DNA of 64,000 nucleotides, taken from Nonomuraea sp. SBT364. GTDB taxonomy: Bacteria > Actinomycetota > Actinomycetes > Streptosporangiales > Streptosporangiaceae. The DNA lies in NCBI RefSeq assembly GCF_001083785.1, contig NZ_LAVL01000037.1:1-64000 (forward strand), given 5' to 3'. The notes under the pieces are model-generated. The model was not told the DNA's origin. It ran no database searches and was given only the letters and a program-made list of their open reading frames with translations. Positions 49,251-56,714 of this stretch are shown here, one piece after another (within the stretch, counting starts at the first letter, position 1; every line of letters starts with the position of its first letter). The position numbers and the translations under genes are program-made.

Positions 49251-49778
49251 ATGCGACGCCTTGCCGAACTGGAACCCGCCGAAGCGCCTGGAAAGTCGCG
49301 CGAGCTGCTGGAGGACATAGTCAGCCGCAGGGGTGGTGTCGGCCCCATGGTCGCCACCATGGCCCATTCGCCCGCCCTGTTGCAGGGTTACCTGGAGCTG
49401 TCGCGGGCGATGAAACGGGCGAAGCTGCCCAGGGCGCTGAGCGAGAAGATCTCGCTGGCCGTGCAGGAATGGATCGGCTGCGCGTACTGCCTGGAAGCGC
49501 ACGCTGAGGGGGCCCGTGAGGCGGGGGTGAGCGAGAGCGACATCGCGCTCGCGCGCCAGGGTACCTCGGCCGACGCCCGCGAGGCAGCCCTGATCGCGAT
49601 GGCCGTCCGCATTCTGGCCGAGCCGTCGTCGATCACCGATGAGGACGTTGCGGAACTGCGTACCCACGGCTGGAGTGACCGGGTCATCGCGGAACTGCCC
49701 GGGCTCGTCGCGCTCAACCAGCTCACGGGGACGTTCAACCTCGTTGCGGGACTTGAGCCGGCGGCACAGGAGGCGTAG
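49251..49778 (+). CDS. AhpD/carboxymuconolactone decarboxylase-family protein
   Basis: A 175-residue helical protein of the AhpD-like group. The redox motif is EWIGCAYCLEAHAEGAREAGV, a CxxC with downstream His, as in alkylhydroperoxidase D-type thiol reductases. The N-terminal helix region (SRRGGVGPMVATMAHSPALLQGYLELSRAM) is typical. GGAGG precedes the ATG. The CsoR-type site before it points to induction by copper, sulfur or thiol stress. Confidence 0.87.
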   Translation: MRRLAELEPAEAPGKSRELLEDIVSRRGGVGPMVATMAHSPALLQGYLELSRAMKRAKLPRALSEKISLAVQEWIGCAYCLEAHAEGAREAGVSESDIALARQGTSADAREAALIAMAVRILAEPSSITDEDVAELRTHGWSDRVIAELPGLVALNQLTGTFNLVAGLEPAAQEA

Positions 49779-50331
49779 GCCGTTCGGCCCTCAGACAGGG
49801 ATCGGGCCGACGCGTTCCGCGGGCATCGACCGGATGGCGGAGCGGCTGGTGAAGTCCACGTGACCGCAGTCCGGCGCACAGCCGATCAGGGCCAGGGGCA
49901 CCCGCGCCGCGCCGCGTTCCAGCAGGTCTGCCGCAGACGTCATGGAAGAGGTCGGCTACGAGCTGGTCGCCGGCTGACCCCCGCTTGGCCGAGGTCGAGC
50001 GTCCACCCGCTTGTTCCGGCGGTTCGATTCCCGGCGCGTGAACATGACCGGGTCCTGGGGCGGCGCCGCTCGCTCGATGGGGGCGACCATCTCGTCGAAG
50101 CGCATCCCATGGCCCTCTCCCCGACGCTGACCCCGAAGGCGCCCCGGCCGGGCTCGGAGGCCGGACGTACCCGGCCCCAGAGCTGGGCCGTGCTCGGCGA
50201 GGATCGCCTGACCGGCCCCTTCGCCGGCGGGCAGGTAGATGTGGGCCGGCGCGATCAAGGCGAGCGGCCGGGCTGTCGTCCAGGGCCGTTGGCCTGTTGA
50301 TCGCACTGGCCCAGTGGAACCGCGCGGGGGG
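49779..50331. other. Gene-poor stretch with possible decayed reading frames
   Basis: No convincing gene. A 50-codon frame on the minus strand (49791-49943) reads MTSAADLLERGAARVPLAL and continues GCAPDCGHVDFTSRSAI, with no ribosome site. It looks protein-like, but I cannot place it. The rest shows inconsistent frames, as expected of a degraded region. Confidence 0.4.
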
Positions 50332-50766
50332 TTACCTCGGCTGCCAGCGGCCGATCTTCTTGGAGAGGAGGGTGGCGCCGATGCGCGTGTAGAACCGCTG
50401 CGCCGCCTCGTTGGCCTCGGCGACCTCCCAGCGGATCACCTTGCCGTCGGCGGCCTCGGCCGCCGCGCGCATCAGTTGCTCTCCCACTCCGTGGCCGCGT
50501 TCGGTGGCGGCGACATAGAGGTCGTCCAGATGGAGATAGTTCTCGCCGGACCAGAAGCTGATCCGCTCCAGCCAGGAGACGTAGCCGACGGGCTGGCCGT
50601 CCCGTTCGGCGATCAGGTAGGTGATCTCCGGGCGGGCCAGCATCTGCCGCAGGTCAGGGACGCTTACGGTGATGCCCCATGCCTGGTCCTGGTGTTCGGC
50701 CAGCTCGCAGATGAGGGCGTGCACGGTGGCGGCGTCCGCGGAGGTGGCGCGGCGAATCGAGATCAT
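50332..50766 (-). CDS. GNAT-family N-acetyltransferase
   Basis: A 144-residue acetyltransferase. It starts ISIRRATSADAATVHALICELA. Motif A, the acetyl-CoA loop, is LHLDDLYVAATERGHGVGEQLMRAAAE (Q/RxxGxG/A form), and NEAAQRFYTRIGATLLSKK is the C-terminal block. It resembles the diamine acetyltransferase-like group by the FWSGENYLHLDDLYV segment. The substrate is unknown. It is transcribed alone. Confidence 0.9.
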   Translation of the reverse strand: MISIRRATSADAATVHALICELAEHQDQAWGITVSVPDLRQMLARPEITYLIAERDGQPVGYVSWLERISFWSGENYLHLDDLYVAATERGHGVGEQLMRAAAEAADGKVIRWEVAEANEAAQRFYTRIGATLLSKKIGRWQPR

Positions 50767-50926
50767 CGGAGTCCTTTCACGATGGGTTGCAGGTAGGGGT
50801 CCGGCGACGGCGGTGCCGTGGCGGCGATGCTGCCGACCTGGGGGAGCATCGGGTAGCCGAGCACCTGCGCGGCCGGCCCGAGCCGCTCCTTCGAGTCGGC
50901 GAGCTGACCGAATGATCGGCGACGTA

Positions 50927-50947
50927 CGATACCCCCGTTACGTATCG
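50927..50947. promoter_or_regulatory. Second CsoR-type operator (CGATAC-N9-GTATCG)
   Basis: Perfect six-base arms around CCCCGTTAC. The core GATACCCCCGTTACGTATC matches the site before the AhpD-like gene. It lies about 160 bases upstream of the GNAT gene. Downstream on the plus strand is only a 23-codon ORF (50988-51059, MDVERKTARPSWVIRV), so its original target may be lost. Confidence 0.5.
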
Positions 50948-51023
50948 ACGCGATTGAACCCTACCCGGGCTAGGTATCTCGGGTACATGGATGTTGAGCG
51001 GAAAACGGCGCGTCCGAGCTGGG

Positions 51024-51539
51024 TTATCCGTGTTCGGCGTGCCGCCCGTGGTCGGTGACCTGGGCGTCGAACCAGGCGTGCAGTGCCTTGATCAGGAGCG
51101 GGTCGGAGGTGGTGTAGGTGACCTGGGAGCCCGCGGTGATCGGCGTGTCGCGGATGTCGATCCGGCTGTGTCCTTGTTCAAGTTCGCGCAGGCCCGGCAT
51201 CTCGGTGCCGTGGATGGAAGCAGGGTCGCCGTAGTCGCCTTGCCTGAAGTTGGCGGCTTCCATGGCGAGGTGCTCGCGGACGAGCTTGACCTGCTGTGCG
51301 TCGGCCGGGTCGTCCGCGGTGACGGTTTGCACGCCGCCGGTGGCGGTCTTGGTGAAGCGGTGGGTGGTGCGCTCAAGGTCGAACGGCATCACCTGCTGGC
51401 CCTTGTCCGCGATCTCCGCCTGCCGCTCGGCCAGGGCGGGTTGCCCGTTCCGGCCGATGAGAGCGTAGCCGCCGACAGCGGCGGCGACGACCGCGAGCGC
51501 GGCGATGACCAGCAGGACACGTCGATTCTCAATCTTCAT
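51024..51539 (-). CDS. Membrane-anchored protein of unknown function, paired with MarR
   Basis: A 171-residue protein. One N-terminal helix (RVLLVIAALAVVAAAVGGYALI) anchors it, leaving an exported domain of about 140 residues with LVREHLAMEAANFRQGDYGDPASIHGTEMPG, the polar ITAGSQVTYTTSDPLLIKALHAWFDAQV and a His-rich end. Such proteins are sometimes labelled aspartate carbamoyltransferase, which this sequence does not support. It overlaps the MarR gene by 11 bases. Confidence 0.75.
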   Translation of the reverse strand: MKIENRRVLLVIAALAVVAAAVGGYALIGRNGQPALAERQAEIADKGQQVMPFDLERTTHRFTKTATGGVQTVTADDPADAQQVKLVREHLAMEAANFRQGDYGDPASIHGTEMPGLRELEQGHSRIDIRDTPITAGSQVTYTTSDPLLIKALHAWFDAQVTDHGRHAEHG

Positions 51540-51957
51540 CCATCGCCTCCGTGAGGAGCTCAAGGGCGCGCAGCACGTTGGCGTGTTCGCCGGCGGGGAC
51601 CCGGTCCAGCACCGCCGCGAAGCGTGCCGCCCTGGCCGCGGCCAGCCGCGCCGCGGCGTGGGTGCCCGCGGGGGTGAGCTGGACCAGCACACCGCGCCCG
51701 TCGTCCGGGGCCTGGGCACGTTCGGCCCAGCCGCGGTTGATGAGCTGGGTGACCAGGCGGCTGGTGCTGCTCTTTTCCAGGCGGAGCCGCTGCGCCAGAT
51801 CGCACTGCCGCAGCGCGCCGTCCCTGGCCAGCTCGCCCAGCGCGTGGGCCTCCGACACCGGGATGGGCTGGCCGCAAGGCGTCCGGTCGGGCCGGTGCAG
51901 ACCGAAGGCTCGCACAAAGCCCGCCACCGCCTCCTGGAGCTCGCGTTCATCCGCCAT
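51529..51957 (-). CDS. MarR-family transcriptional regulator
   Basis: A 142-residue winged-helix regulator (QCDLAQRLRLEKSSTSRLVTQLINRGWAERAQAPDDGRGVLVQLTPAG). The wing reads DDGRG in place of DRR. The basic helix and leucine-rich ends are standard. It leads a two-gene unit with the anchored protein, suggesting they respond to the same signal. Symmetric TACAAC/GTTG elements lie just before its ATG. Confidence 0.88.
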   Translation of the reverse strand: MADERELQEAVAGFVRAFGLHRPDRTPCGQPIPVSEAHALGELARDGALRQCDLAQRLRLEKSSTSRLVTQLINRGWAERAQAPDDGRGVLVQLTPAGTHAAARLAAARAARFAAVLDRVPAGEHANVLRALELLTEAMDED

Positions 51958-51967
51958 GGTTCGACCC

Positions 51968-51994
51968 TACAACCATCTTGTTGCACGATACAAC
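51968..51994. promoter_or_regulatory. TACAAC/TTGTTG repeats before the MarR gene
   Basis: TACAAC at 51968-51973 and 51989-51994, with TTGTTG at 51978-51983 between them, gives imperfect symmetry (GTTG-N7-CAAC at 51980-51994). The block lies 11-37 bases upstream of the MarR ATG, consistent with autoregulation. Confidence 0.4.
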
Positions 51995-52291
51995 TAAGCG
52001 CCCATGCGGAATCCTGGTCGGAACAGACCCGAACCCTGGCCCACCTCGTCCCTGCCCGTCGCGTGCCGATGCATGGACACCGCGCCGAGCGCTTCGGCGT
52101 CGGCGATCGTGATGGCGGTCCGCAGGACGTGCTTGCGGTTCAGCGAGCCCTTGGGGACGCCGGTCTGCCGCGCCGCCGACAGCACAGCCGGACCGGGCGA
52201 CCGCTCCTCTCGGCTCGCCCGGCCGCTGTCCGCCGTACGGGCGCCGACCTTCGCCTCGACCGGCCCTTCGTCACGCAGGGCCGCCACGAGG

Positions 52292-54145
52292 TCAGGCGCA
52301 GGTGTAGCCGGACGGCAGGGCGGTGTCGCCGTTGGGCCTGCTCGCTTGGAAGCCGAAGCTGGTGGTGCCGGCTCCCGGCGCGAGCGTGCCGTTGTGGCTG
52401 ACGCTTCTGACCGTGACGCTCTGGCCGCTGGTGGTGATGGTGGCGTTCCACGAGCCGGTCAGGGTGTGCCCGGCCGGCAGGGTAAAGGTGACGGTCCAGC
52501 TGGTGATCGTCGAGGTGCTGGTGTTGGTGATGGTCAGCGGCTGGATCACATACCCGTTCCCCCACTGGGACTGCACGGTCGGAATGGCCGAGCAGGCACC
52601 GGTCGTACCTCCCTGAGTGGTGATCTGGACGGTGTTGGAGACCGGCGAGGCGTTACCGGCGGCATCCCGCGCCCGGACCTGGTAGCGGTAGGTGGTGTCC
52701 GGGGACAGGCCCGTGTCGGTGAACGAGGTCGTGGCCGAGGTGCCGACCTGGGTGAACGTGCCGCCCATCGCGCCGGGAGCGCGCAGGATCTCATAGCCGG
52801 TCACACCGGTGTCGTCAGTGGAGGCCGTCCAGGTCAGGCTGGTGCCGGTTGTGGTGGTGCCCGAGGCGGTGAGCCCGGCCGGGGCGGTCGGCGGCATGGT
52901 GTCGCCTCCGGTGGCGGCCGTGGTGAAGGTGGCCGGCGCGGAGTTGCCCGACAGGTTGCCCGCGCCGTCACGCGCCCGTACGTACACCTGGTATTGGGTG
53001 CTGGCACTCAGCCCGGTCAGGGTGATCGTGGTGGTGGTGGACTGGCCGAGCTGCGGGTCGGTGGCGCCCTGCTCCCGGTAGACGTCGTAGCCGGCCAAGC
53101 CGGAGCCGCCCTGGTCGGTGGACGCGGTCCAGGTCAGCGTGGCACTGGCGGCGGTCACGTTGGACGCGACCGGCGTGCCGGGCGTGGTCGGTGGCGTGGT
53201 GTCGGCCGGACTGGTGGTCAAACCGAAGAACTCGATGGCGTAGAGGGCCATACCGCTCTGCGGAAGAGCATGCCCGGCGCCCTGGATACTGTACGCCTCC
53301 ACCTGCACGGTGCCGGACGGATTGGCGTACCGGCTGCGGTTCCAGCTTGCCCGCGGGGTGTCGGTGCTGGTCGGGGTCTGGCTCAGCCCGAACACATTGG
53401 TCCACTGCTCGATCGACTCTCGCAGCAGCGAGTAGGGCACGAGGGTGTCGTTGGTGCCGTGCCACAGCTGCATGCGCGGGCGGGAGCCGGAATATCCCGG
53501 GTACGCCTGGCGGACCGCATCGCCCCACTGCTGGGGTGTACGGTCCATGCTCCCGCCGGTGCACCTGCTGCTTCCGGGCGGGTAGTCGGAGGCGCCGGCG
53601 AAGCAGTTGAAGGGCACACCCATGAAGGAGGCCCCTGCCTTGAACATGTCCGGGTAGACGGCGAGCATGTGCTGGGTCATCATGCCGCCGGACGAGCTTC
53701 CAGTGGCGTAGACCCGGTTCGGATCTCCCTGATGGTTCCGCTCGACGTAGTCGATCATCGAGCCGATCGAGACCGGATCGCTGCCGCCGCCGCGCTGCTT
53801 GGCCGCGTCCGACCAGGTGTCGAAGCAGTTGCCGAACCCTGCCGACTGGGTGGCGGTCGGGTAGATGACGATGAAGCCATATCGATCCGCCAGCGAGGCG
53901 AACTCACTGCCCTGGTAGAAGCCGGGACCGGAGCCGCCGCAGCCATGCATCGCAACCACGATCGCCGGCGAGGCCGGGCGCGAGTCCGGCACATAGACGT
54001 GCATCCGCATGTTGCCCGGGTTGTTGCCGAAGCTGGTCACCTCCACCAGGGTGGCGGCGACGGCCGGCGATCCGAGTACAACGGTCATGACGGCAAAGAG
54101 CGCCGCGGCGCAGGCACCGGCCAGCACCGTGGTCAATCGTCTCAT
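52292..54145 (-). CDS. Secreted CE1 esterase with two Fn3 domains and CBM2
   Basis: A 617-residue secreted enzyme. After a Sec signal comes a PHB-depolymerase/feruloyl-esterase-type alpha/beta hydrolase (residues ~35-330) with VVAMHGCGGSGPGFYQGS, nucleophile motif ATGSSSGGMMTQHMLAVYP, LWHGTNDTLVPY (Asp) and QGAGHALP (His). Two fibronectin type III repeats follow (DTTPPTTPGTPVAS, DTMPPTAPAGLTAS), then a family 2 carbohydrate-binding module (WGNGYVIQPLTITNTSTSTITSWTVTF). This points to plant polysaccharide, e.g. acetylxylan or feruloyl ester. GGAGGAG precedes ATG 54145. Confidence 0.92.
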   Translation of the reverse strand: MRRLTTVLAGACAAALFAVMTVVLGSPAVAATLVEVTSFGNNPGNMRMHVYVPDSRPASPAIVVAMHGCGGSGPGFYQGSEFASLADRYGFIVIYPTATQSAGFGNCFDTWSDAAKQRGGGSDPVSIGSMIDYVERNHQGDPNRVYATGSSSGGMMTQHMLAVYPDMFKAGASFMGVPFNCFAGASDYPPGSSRCTGGSMDRTPQQWGDAVRQAYPGYSGSRPRMQLWHGTNDTLVPYSLLRESIEQWTNVFGLSQTPTSTDTPRASWNRSRYANPSGTVQVEAYSIQGAGHALPQSGMALYAIEFFGLTTSPADTTPPTTPGTPVASNVTAASATLTWTASTDQGGSGLAGYDVYREQGATDPQLGQSTTTTITLTGLSASTQYQVYVRARDGAGNLSGNSAPATFTTAATGGDTMPPTAPAGLTASGTTTTGTSLTWTASTDDTGVTGYEILRAPGAMGGTFTQVGTSATTSFTDTGLSPDTTYRYQVRARDAAGNASPVSNTVQITTQGGTTGACSAIPTVQSQWGNGYVIQPLTITNTSTSTITSWTVTFTLPAGHTLTGSWNATITTSGQSVTVRSVSHNGTLAPGAGTTSFGFQASRPNGDTALPSGYTCA

Positions 54146-54300
54146 TCGCGCTCCTCCTCTCCAGATCCGCGGCGCGCCACGGATCGGTCCGCCGCGTATT
54201 GACGTCGGTCGCTGGAAAATAAAAGGGCCACGATCTGCCGTCAATGCACGCCTGGTGCGCATGCCCGGCAGCTCACCTGGCAATGAGCCGTTTCCCCTGG

Positions 54301-54334
54301 TTATCAAGTAACTTGTTATCAAGGACCTTGATAA
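54301..54334. promoter_or_regulatory. Palindromic operators between esterase and MarR genes
   Basis: TTATCAAGG-A-CCTTGATAA (54316-54334) is a perfect 9-1-9 palindrome. A second, partly degenerate one is centred at 54310 (CAAGT-A-ACTTG), with TTATCAAG repeated at 54301 and 54316. Two sites 15 bases apart lie between the divergent genes, so MarR control of both is likely. Confidence 0.65.
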
Positions 54335-54390
54335 GGGAATGAGAAACTTACATCGGAGCCCGTCCTGACGGGGCGCGATATCGTCTCCTG

Positions 54391-54861
54391 GTGACCGATC
54401 CGGGTGTCCCCGCGGCCGCTGCGCCGGACGCACCGCCGCCCCGTGTGAGCTACCTGGTGTTCCGGCTGGAACGCCGCATCCGCGCCTGCCTGGATGAAGC
54501 GCTCGCCCGGCACGGCATGACGACCACCGGATACATGGCGCTCAGCGAGCTGCGCCTGCGCGACGCCCCATCCTCGGCCGATCTGGCCCGCATCGCCTTC
54601 GTCACTCCGCAGGCGATGAACCTGGTCATCCGCGATCTCGAACAACGCGGCCTGATCCGCCGCGATCCGCATCCCTGCGGCGGCCGTGCTCTGCGCACCC
54701 GCCTTACCCCGAAAGGCTTGAGCACCCTCCGGCGATGCGACCGCTCCCTCGACAGCATCGAAGCCGTCATGCTCGCCGAGATCGGCGACCCGGACCGCAC
54801 GACACTCACGGAAGCGCTCACGCTGTGCGCCCGAGCCCTCCACCCGGACACACGCCCCTGA
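54391..54861 (+). CDS. MarR-family transcriptional regulator
   Basis: A 156-residue regulator (GMTTTGYMALSELRLRDAPSSADLARIAFVTPQAMNLVIRDLEQRGLIRRDPHPCGGRALRTRLTPKG). The N-terminal ~25 residues are Pro/Ala-rich before the first helix. It starts with GTG and lacks a good ribosome site. It is divergent from the secreted esterase, with palindromic operators between, so may release the enzyme gene when a plant-derived aromatic is present. That ligand is a guess. Confidence 0.88.
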   Translation: MTDPGVPAAAAPDAPPPRVSYLVFRLERRIRACLDEALARHGMTTTGYMALSELRLRDAPSSADLARIAFVTPQAMNLVIRDLEQRGLIRRDPHPCGGRALRTRLTPKGLSTLRRCDRSLDSIEAVMLAEIGDPDRTTLTEALTLCARALHPDTRP

Positions 54862-55245
54862 CCTCGGTCCTTCGGATGAGGCAAGCAGGATGGCGCGGGC
54901 CGAGCGGCCTGCTTCCTGAACGGTACTGCGGAATCGCGCGCCCAGCCGCGGGCGCGGTGAAAGCACGGTGCCTCAGCGCGGCGTATCACCAGGCGTTGAT
55001 GGCGAAGTCTGATCGCAAAGGCGGAAGAGTCCACGCGGCGCAGGTAGTTCTGCACGATCTCGGTGAAGACGCGTTGGTTGTTGCGGACGACGAACCAGTT
55101 CGCGGGCCGAGCCGCCCGACGTGCTCGGCGTAGTCGTGGAGGACGCCTGCGGTGCCTTGCCTTCCCTTCTCGGTCTTGGTCGTGGTGCGGTCGAGCGGGT
55201 CGTAGGCAGTGCGCAGGGCAGCCAACGGCTGTGTTTCGGTCTCCG
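54862..55245. other. Gene-poor stretch, possibly decayed coding DNA
   Basis: No gene supported. A minus-strand frame reads QNYLRRVDSSAFAIRLRHQR and another AALRTAYDPLDRTTTKTEKG; both look protein-like and may be remnants, perhaps of a transposase, but I could not match them to a named family. Confidence 0.35.
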
Positions 55246-55800
55246 TCAGGGCTGGAGGTCGGTGAACGTGAGGATGGTCGGGCCCGTGCTGCCGGCGTAG
55301 CCCGGCGCGAGGCAGTCCAGGAGCGGCGTGATGGGGTTGGCGATGGTGACTCCCTCGGAGGTCACGGTGTCGCCGGCGAACTTGCCCGCGGTGACGGTAC
55401 CGATAACGGCGAAGGCCGTCTGGCCCGCGACCAGGTTGAGCGTGACGGTGTAGCTGATCGTCGAAGACTCGCCGGTGTTCCAGGTCACCGTCTCCGTCGC
55501 GGGCATGGAGCCGGACAGACAGCCCAGGCTCCCCTGCCCGGAGATCGTCGACGTGCCCGAGGAGATGTCCGGGTCGCTCGACACGCAGGTCGGGTAGTTT
55601 CCGGTGCCCGTCATGGTCACAGCCTGCTGGGTCAGGCGCAGCTTCGGAGAGAAGGCGAGGGTGTTGGTACCGTCGATCGAGCAGAGGACGTCTTGGCCGA
55701 TCGCGTGAGCCGGTCCGGCGTGCACCATGCTCAGCGGGCTGAGCAGCGCGAGGATGGTTCCGCAGACCGCAGTCCTGACAGAGGCGACTCTGGTGAGCAT
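55246..55800 (-). CDS. Secreted disulfide-type protein, paralogue A
   Basis: A 184-residue exported protein with a signal ending near HAGPAHA. The mature part is strand-rich, with four Cys (VLCSIDG, YPTCVSSD, GSLGCLSG, LLDCLAPG) and a central ETVTWNTGESSTISYTVT motif. The same pattern, including the WNTG(E/D)SS block and the Cys order, occurs in the divergent neighbour at 56046. It is a family common in actinomycete secretomes, without known function. ATG 55800 is chosen. Confidence 0.75.
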   Translation of the reverse strand: MLTRVASVRTAVCGTILALLSPLSMVHAGPAHAIGQDVLCSIDGTNTLAFSPKLRLTQQAVTMTGTGNYPTCVSSDPDISSGTSTISGQGSLGCLSGSMPATETVTWNTGESSTISYTVTLNLVAGQTAFAVIGTVTAGKFAGDTVTSEGVTIANPITPLLDCLAPGYAGSTGPTILTFTDLQP

Positions 55801-56045
55801 ACGGGCGTCCCTTTCGCAGTGAGGCGAAGCACTCGAAGGCACTGGAGGGATCGGGGTTGTTACAAGTTCCCCCGACTTAGGACAGTAGATATTACTTAGC
55901 GTGTCCGCAAGGTACGAATTTGCAACCTTCACGGTCATGGCGAGGAACCGATGATGAAGCTGTCATGTCTTCATAGCCGCAGTGTTGCGCTCGGTGAACG
56001 ACGTCCGGCCAATCCCTCCCATTCGTCCCCGACAGGGAGCCTCCT

Positions 56046-56579
56046 GTGACCTTTCGTCCACCTCGGCGGGCCCGAGGCGTGCGCGTCCTGATCGCCGTCG
56101 CCGCCGCCCTCAGCGTGGTCGTTCCGGCCGCAGGTCCCGCCCATGCGGCCGCACCCGCGCAGTGCCAGGGCACCGAGACCGTCACGTACAGCCCGGGAGT
56201 CACCTTCACCCCGCGCAACATCGAGATCACGGTGAGCGGGCAGTTCAACTCCTGTATCGATGGCGCGGGTCAGGTGACGAGCGGGACGTACGGGGAGCAG
56301 TTCACGATCTTCGCCGGTTGCAATGACCTCTTGGGTGGATTCGAGGGCCAGCGGGCCGTCCAATGGAATACCGGTGACAGCAGCGTCATCGAAGGCACCG
56401 GCAGCAGCAGCGCCGTGGCCGGTCAGGTCATCACCACGTTCACCGGCACTGTCGTTCAAGGCCGCTTCCAGGGCGCCTCCGCAGTACAGACCGTCACGCT
56501 CGTTCAGCCGGGGGTGCTGCAGTGCCTCACCACCGGGTTCACCAGCGCAACCGGGCTGACGACGCTCACCATCACCTGA
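56046..56579 (+). CDS. Secreted disulfide-type protein, paralogue B
   Basis: A 177-residue exported protein with a signal ending near PAHAAAPA. Four Cys (AQCQGTE, FNSCIDG, FAGCNDL, VLQCLTTG) and RAVQWNTGDSSVIEGTGS align with paralogue A. The two are divergent and about 245 bases apart, with an AT-rich, partly symmetrical gap that probably holds both promoters. It starts with GTG after AGGGAG. Function unknown. Confidence 0.75.
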   Translation: MTFRPPRRARGVRVLIAVAAALSVVVPAAGPAHAAAPAQCQGTETVTYSPGVTFTPRNIEITVSGQFNSCIDGAGQVTSGTYGEQFTIFAGCNDLLGGFEGQRAVQWNTGDSSVIEGTGSSSAVAGQVITTFTGTVVQGRFQGASAVQTVTLVQPGVLQCLTTGFTSATGLTTLTIT

Positions 56580-56714
56580 GCCGGCCGGGCCCACGGGGCG
56601 GCGGCCCGAGCGCGGTGCGCGATCCCGGCAAGATCGTGGCCGACCGCCGCACGGCGGCCGTCCCGCACGCTCTCACGGCCCATGTTCACCGCTGCGCCAC
56701 CCAGCCCCGGGGGC

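Noticed and set aside
54862..55245. An insertion-sequence transposase
   Set aside because: Protein-like fragments only; no complete gene, terminal repeats or target duplication found.
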